A DNA stretch of 64,000 nt, taken from positions 1 to 64,000 of the forward strand of contig JAZDFQ010000109.1 of assembly GCA_043807765.1 (NCBI GenBank). The letters are read 5' to 3'. Shown one piece after another: positions 60,807 to 64,000 of the stretch. The translations under genes were made by a program, and so were the position numbers. Below the pieces are notes generated by a model. It was not told where the DNA came from, made no database searches, and saw only the letters and a program-made list of their open reading frames with translations. Position 1 is the stretch's first letter; every line of letters starts with the position of its first letter. The DNA comes from Stygiobacter sp043807765. GTDB taxonomy: Bacteria > Bacteroidota > Ignavibacteria > Ignavibacteriales > Melioribacteraceae.

Positions 60807-60968
60807 TTAGTTGATTGTATTAACCTTGCTGATGTCGTCAAGTCTAACAAATTTTTCGTGGAATTTGTAGCTTCCATTTGCTGATTTAACAGTTTTAACC
60901 ACTTTCACATTAACTACAGTGGATCTTACCTTTTTCGCTTTGTCTCCAAAGGTCTGCGTTTTAGCCAT
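60807..60968 (-). CDS. Small basic protein of 53 residues, unrecognised
   Basis: ATG at 60968 with GAGGT eight bases before it and a strong terminator just after the stop, so a convincing independent gene despite its size. The protein starts MAKTQTFGDKAKKVRSTVV, is rich in Lys/Val, and continues with KTVKSANGSYKFHEKFVRLD. Its size, charge and opening resemble small lineage-specific ribosome- or nucleic-acid-associated proteins, but no family is claimed. It is too short for most automatic gene lists. Confidence 0.75.
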   Translation of the reverse strand: MAKTQTFGDKAKKVRSTVVNVKVVKTVKSANGSYKFHEKFVRLDDISKVNTIN

Positions 60969-61050
60969 TATATACCTCGTTTATTTTTGTGGCCAAATCT
61001 ATAAAAATTCGGTTAAATATGGAAATAGCCTTTTGAAATTGCTCAATAAT

Positions 61051-62895
61051 TTATTTAAAGCCGAATTCAGCAGCATTTTTAATCATATTCAACTGCGTCG
61101 GCCACTGCCTTTCAACCCAAAGCTGGACTAAACCCGAATTTGCCGGACCGCCATAGTTTTTCAGCCACGAAGCCGCTCGTCCATTCTCATCCAATGCATA
61201 GACTTTAGAAACTTGATTCGGATTCACACCGGCCATTGTGATGCGAAATTCTATTAGCCCAAGTTTTCTCCCTTCTTCTGTTATATAACTTGGAATAAGT
61301 CCTTTCATTGCTTCGGTCAGTTCTCCGCCATAATCAATTCCAAAATATTTTGAAGCTTTGCGGTAATCGAGTTCAACAAGTTTTCCGCTATTATCTTTAA
61401 TGTAGGCAAGTGGGTTTTCGCCAAGCAAAACAACTCTGTTGTCGCCCTTTAAGTAATCCCGCAGCAAATCAGTTTTGGTTGAATCGTTTATAACTGTTTT
61501 TGGAAAATCATTCTTAGCAAAAACAATTACGGATGGTATGTGATCTTTATTTCTTTCTTCCATAAACGATTTCAGTTTCTGTCCATCAACAAGTTCGTAA
61601 CCTTCCCGAACAAAATAATCGCGGATGAATTCATCGGTCTTGTTAGAAAAGTAGTTGTAGACTTTGGACTCTTCCCAGTAAACCGCTTTTTTAACCTTCT
61701 CATTACGATCGCTGAATTCTTTCGATCCGCCGATTGCATAAAGATTTCCATCGTCCGAGCCAAAATAGACAACTCCATTATTAACAACCGGAGAGCCATG
61801 GATTCTATCGCCGGTTTTAAAATTCCAAAGCTCTTTTCCCGATTCAGCATTTAGAGCGAAAAAATTACCGCTATAATCTCCACCATAAACAACGCCAGAA
61901 GCAATTGCCATTGTTGTCCAAACCGGAGTTATAGTTTTAAATCTCCAATCTTCAACACCGGATTTGATGTTAACCGAATTAACAAAATGTCCATCCGAAG
62001 TTCCGACAATTACATTCTCTTTATAAATAGCCGGAGTAGAGATAACCCACGAGACTTTGTGATCATATTTCCAATTCAGTTTACCGGTTTCTCTGTCAAC
62101 ACAGTAAAGAAATCCCTCTCGGCTTCCTACAAGCACAACATCTTTATAAACTGTAGGCGAAGAAACCAGCGCGCTTCTATCAAACAGAAATTCTTCAATG
62201 TTAATTTTAACGCCGTCGGTTTCACAAATCCATTTAGGCTTGTGGCTCTTCAAATCAATTGCGTATAGTTTTCCGGCAAAATCGCCGAAGTACAAAACTC
62301 CATCCGCAATAGCTGGTGTGGATCTGATTCTTGATCCGGCAAAATATTTCCACAACAACTTTCCATAGTTAGCACTAACTGCATATAAATTTCCATCACC
62401 GCTTCCGATGTAAACCACATTATCAATAACGGTTGGACTTGAGAGATAATAATCGAATTCCCATTTGTAGAAGAGCTCTTTGCCAAGGTCAAACTTCCAA
62501 ATCAGTTTTCCGTTTGAAGAATTTAGACAATAGAGAAATCCATCTTTGCTCGAAAAGAATAATCTATCGTTTACCACAGAAGGAGACGATGTAACAGCTC
62601 CCCCGGTTTTGTATTTCCAAATCTCGCTTCCGTTATTTTCATCAATGCAATAAAGATGCGAGTCTCCGCTACCGAAATAAATTTTATTCTGATAAATAGC
62701 CGGCGTTGATCTAACCGCACCTTTCGTTTCGAATATGAATTTAACTTCCGGTGAAGAAGCAACAGTTTCTTCTTGAAAGGAACTAGTGTGCTGAGGGTTT
62801 GCTAAAAAATTTATTTGCAATGTAGAACTAGATGATTGAGCGAAAGCAAAGCATGAAACTAATAGTAGCACTAAAACAGTTAGCCGCTTGTTCAT
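61051..62895 (-). CDS. Exported PQQ-like beta-propeller protein with C-terminal domain
   Basis: 614 residues from ATG at 62895. Signal peptide LTVLVLLLVSCFAFAQ. Residues about 45-400 form a PQQ-type propeller: repeats of the form KIYFGSGDSHLYCIDENNG, GSEIWKYKTG, VVYIGSGDGNLYAVSANYG and KELWNFKTGDRIHGSPVV. This fold serves in quinoproteins and in BamB; no PQQ-dehydrogenase catalytic loops are evident. The final 200 residues (SVIVFAKNDFPKTVIN, RVVLLGENPLAYIKDN) look like a separate Rossmann-like domain (ThuA/GATase-like). Single gene. Confidence 0.82.
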   Translation of the reverse strand: MNKRLTVLVLLLVSCFAFAQSSSSTLQINFLANPQHTSSFQEETVASSPEVKFIFETKGAVRSTPAIYQNKIYFGSGDSHLYCIDENNGSEIWKYKTGGAVTSSPSVVNDRLFFSSKDGFLYCLNSSNGKLIWKFDLGKELFYKWEFDYYLSSPTVIDNVVYIGSGDGNLYAVSANYGKLLWKYFAGSRIRSTPAIADGVLYFGDFAGKLYAIDLKSHKPKWICETDGVKINIEEFLFDRSALVSSPTVYKDVVLVGSREGFLYCVDRETGKLNWKYDHKVSWVISTPAIYKENVIVGTSDGHFVNSVNIKSGVEDWRFKTITPVWTTMAIASGVVYGGDYSGNFFALNAESGKELWNFKTGDRIHGSPVVNNGVVYFGSDDGNLYAIGGSKEFSDRNEKVKKAVYWEESKVYNYFSNKTDEFIRDYFVREGYELVDGQKLKSFMEERNKDHIPSVIVFAKNDFPKTVINDSTKTDLLRDYLKGDNRVVLLGENPLAYIKDNSGKLVELDYRKASKYFGIDYGGELTEAMKGLIPSYITEEGRKLGLIEFRITMAGVNPNQVSKVYALDENGRAASWLKNYGGPANSGLVQLWVERQWPTQLNMIKNAAEFGFK

Positions 62896-62981
62896 AATGT
62901 ATCTCGCTTTTGTGATGCTGATTAGACGATTCAAATGTGAGAATAGTGGTGGGATTGAAAAAATTTTAATACTGTTTAGAA

Positions 62982-63446
62982 TTAGATTATATCACAAAAA
63001 TCAGCTTCTACAACAGCTACGAGATCAGTTGGTGATAGAAAAAGCTGCATTCCCCTTACGCCGGCGCTACAAAAAATTTTATCGTGTAACTGAGCGGTTT
63101 CATCAATATAGGTAGGGAAAAGCTTCTTCATTCCGATTGGAGAACAGCCGCCTCGAATGTAGCCGGTTAACGGCTGAAGTTCTTTTACTTTGATTAATTC
63201 AATGCTTTTACTGCTGCTGGCTTTGGCGGCTTTTTTTAGGTTCAGTTCAAAATTGCCCGGAATTACAAATACCAGCAAATCGTTCTGTTCGTTTCTAGCA
63301 ACAAGAGTTTTGAAAACTGTTTCCGGCTCTGCATTTATCTTTAGAGCAACGGAAACAGCATCAATCTCGTTTTCATCGGATTCATACTCAAATGTTGAAT
63401 GAGCAATATTTTTCGCTTCAAGAATGCGGACGGCGTTCGTCTTCAA
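62982..63446 (-). CDS. ybaK: YbaK/EbsC-family aminoacyl-tRNA deacylase
   Basis: 154 residues. Hydrolyses mischarged tRNA, typically Cys-tRNA(Pro). Family landmarks: FKTLVARNEQNDLLVFVIPG with the catalytic Lys expected in its opening, LTGYIRGGCSPIGMKK with the GCSPIG loop, and IFCSAGVRGMQLFLSP. TTG at 63446 is the only start upstream of the conserved core in this frame. It complements the cis-editing domain of ProS (54901-56586). Confidence 0.88.
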   Translation of the reverse strand: MKTNAVRILEAKNIAHSTFEYESDENEIDAVSVALKINAEPETVFKTLVARNEQNDLLVFVIPGNFELNLKKAAKASSSKSIELIKVKELQPLTGYIRGGCSPIGMKKLFPTYIDETAQLHDKIFCSAGVRGMQLFLSPTDLVAVVEADFCDII

Positions 63447-63462
63447 AACATTATCTCACAGA

Positions 63463-64000
63463 TTAATCTTGCGTAACTAGTTTCATTCTATTTTTCGAAA
63501 GAATAAAATCCGCTAATATTCTGCTGCTTTCTCTTAAATCATAATCAGCCGCTTTGGAAATCTCGGCCGCAACTTCTTTTTTATCTTCAATTTTGATTCC
63601 CAACAAAGTAGCTCTTTCATCCTCACGTTTCTTTCTAGCAGCTTCGGCAATTTCGCGTTCACTTTTTCGAACTTCTTGATTCAACGAAAATTCTTTTTGC
63701 TCGCGTGCTTTTTTGTAATCGTTTATCTCGTCAATCTCTAACTGAAATTCCGGATCCTTCTTAGATCTCAACTCATGTTTCAATTTTAATTCCGGAATAA
63801 TACTGCTCAAATTCATATACGGTGCGTAGTCGGAAGTTGGAATTTGATCCCAAGCTAATGCGCTTGGTCTTGATTCCTCGCCAAACTCATCAATCTCGTA
63901 ACGCGATGGGAATAGAATATCCGGCGTAACACCTTTTCTTTGTGTACTGCTGCCATTGATACGATAAAATTTCGCTTGAGTTAACTTTATCTGTCCGGCT
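63463..64000 (-). CDS. C-terminal part of a Prc/Tsp S41 processing protease
   Basis: The frame is open to the window edge, so the start and catalytic Ser/Lys lie outside. The visible part begins with GQIKLTQAKFYRINGSSTQR and KGVTPDILFPSRYEIDEFGE, characteristic of the region after the protease domain in Prc/Tsp, then a charged helical DUF3340-like tail (SEREIAEAARKKREDERATLLG) ending RMKLVTQD. Tsp trims periplasmic proteins and envelope enzymes such as MepS and FtsI. Stop at 63463, 17 bases from the ybaK start. Confidence 0.88.
   Translation of the reverse strand, partial: AGQIKLTQAKFYRINGSSTQRKGVTPDILFPSRYEIDEFGEESRPSALAWDQIPTSDYAPYMNLSSIIPELKLKHELRSKKDPEFQLEIDEINDYKKAREQKEFSLNQEVRKSEREIAEAARKKREDERATLLGIKIEDKKEVAAEISKAADYDLRESSRILADFILSKNRMKLVTQD

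Overview
The window looks like a chromosomal piece of an AT-rich, diderm, anaerobic or facultative member of the Bacteroidota/Chlorobiota side of the tree, most likely Ignavibacteria. The evidence is type IX secretion (T9SS) sorting tails with the YPNPFN motif on two proteins, a PorV/PorQ-like protein, two-component-type propeller proteins, TAnnTTTG promoter elements, and an Hdr-Flx electron-transfer cluster. This assignment is inferred from gene content. No rRNA, tRNA, CRISPR array, phage or insertion sequence is visible.

Layout. 1-3497: an ABC exporter pair and an AmpG-like MFS transporter, minus strand. 3708-7303: a lipoprotein, a T9SS cargo protein and two unknown proteins. 7369-14175: one minus-strand operon, transcribed hdrC-hdrB-hdrA-flxD-flxC-flxB-flxA, encoding a soluble NAD(H)-linked heterodisulfide-reductase-type complex. 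14526-18963: a signalling pair, a membrane propeller receptor ending in a SpoIIE/RsbU phosphatase and a cNMP-binding-like/STAS fusion. 19402-33072: a plus-strand envelope block with rmlA, a coiled-coil protein, two SGNH hydrolases, a fatty-acyl-AMP-ligase-like enzyme, an acyl carrier protein, an MBOAT acyltransferase, a PEGA/propeller lipoprotein and a TPR/outer-membrane-barrel protein. The ligase-carrier-MBOAT-SGNH set has the same logic as DltABCD and is the best candidate for an undescribed system here. 33239-48904: mostly envelope and secreted hydrolases, porins, a CotH-like T9SS cargo and small membrane proteins.

49005-50933 is a compact cysteine unit. A 33-codon reading frame ending in six consecutive Cys codons, absent from a standard gene list, precedes cysE and cysK and looks like a cysteine-sensing leader peptide. 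51028-59036 holds an acyltransferase, a PLP decarboxylase, an alpha/beta hydrolase, proS, an RsmI-like methyltransferase, a GIY-YIG protein and a Nfu-type Fe-S scaffold. 59104-64000 holds outer-membrane and PQQ-propeller proteins, a 53-residue basic protein, a YbaK deacylase and the C-terminus of a Prc/Tsp protease.

Intergenic gaps repeatedly carry imperfect inverted repeats from a few recognisable families, two of which share long stretches of sequence at distant sites.
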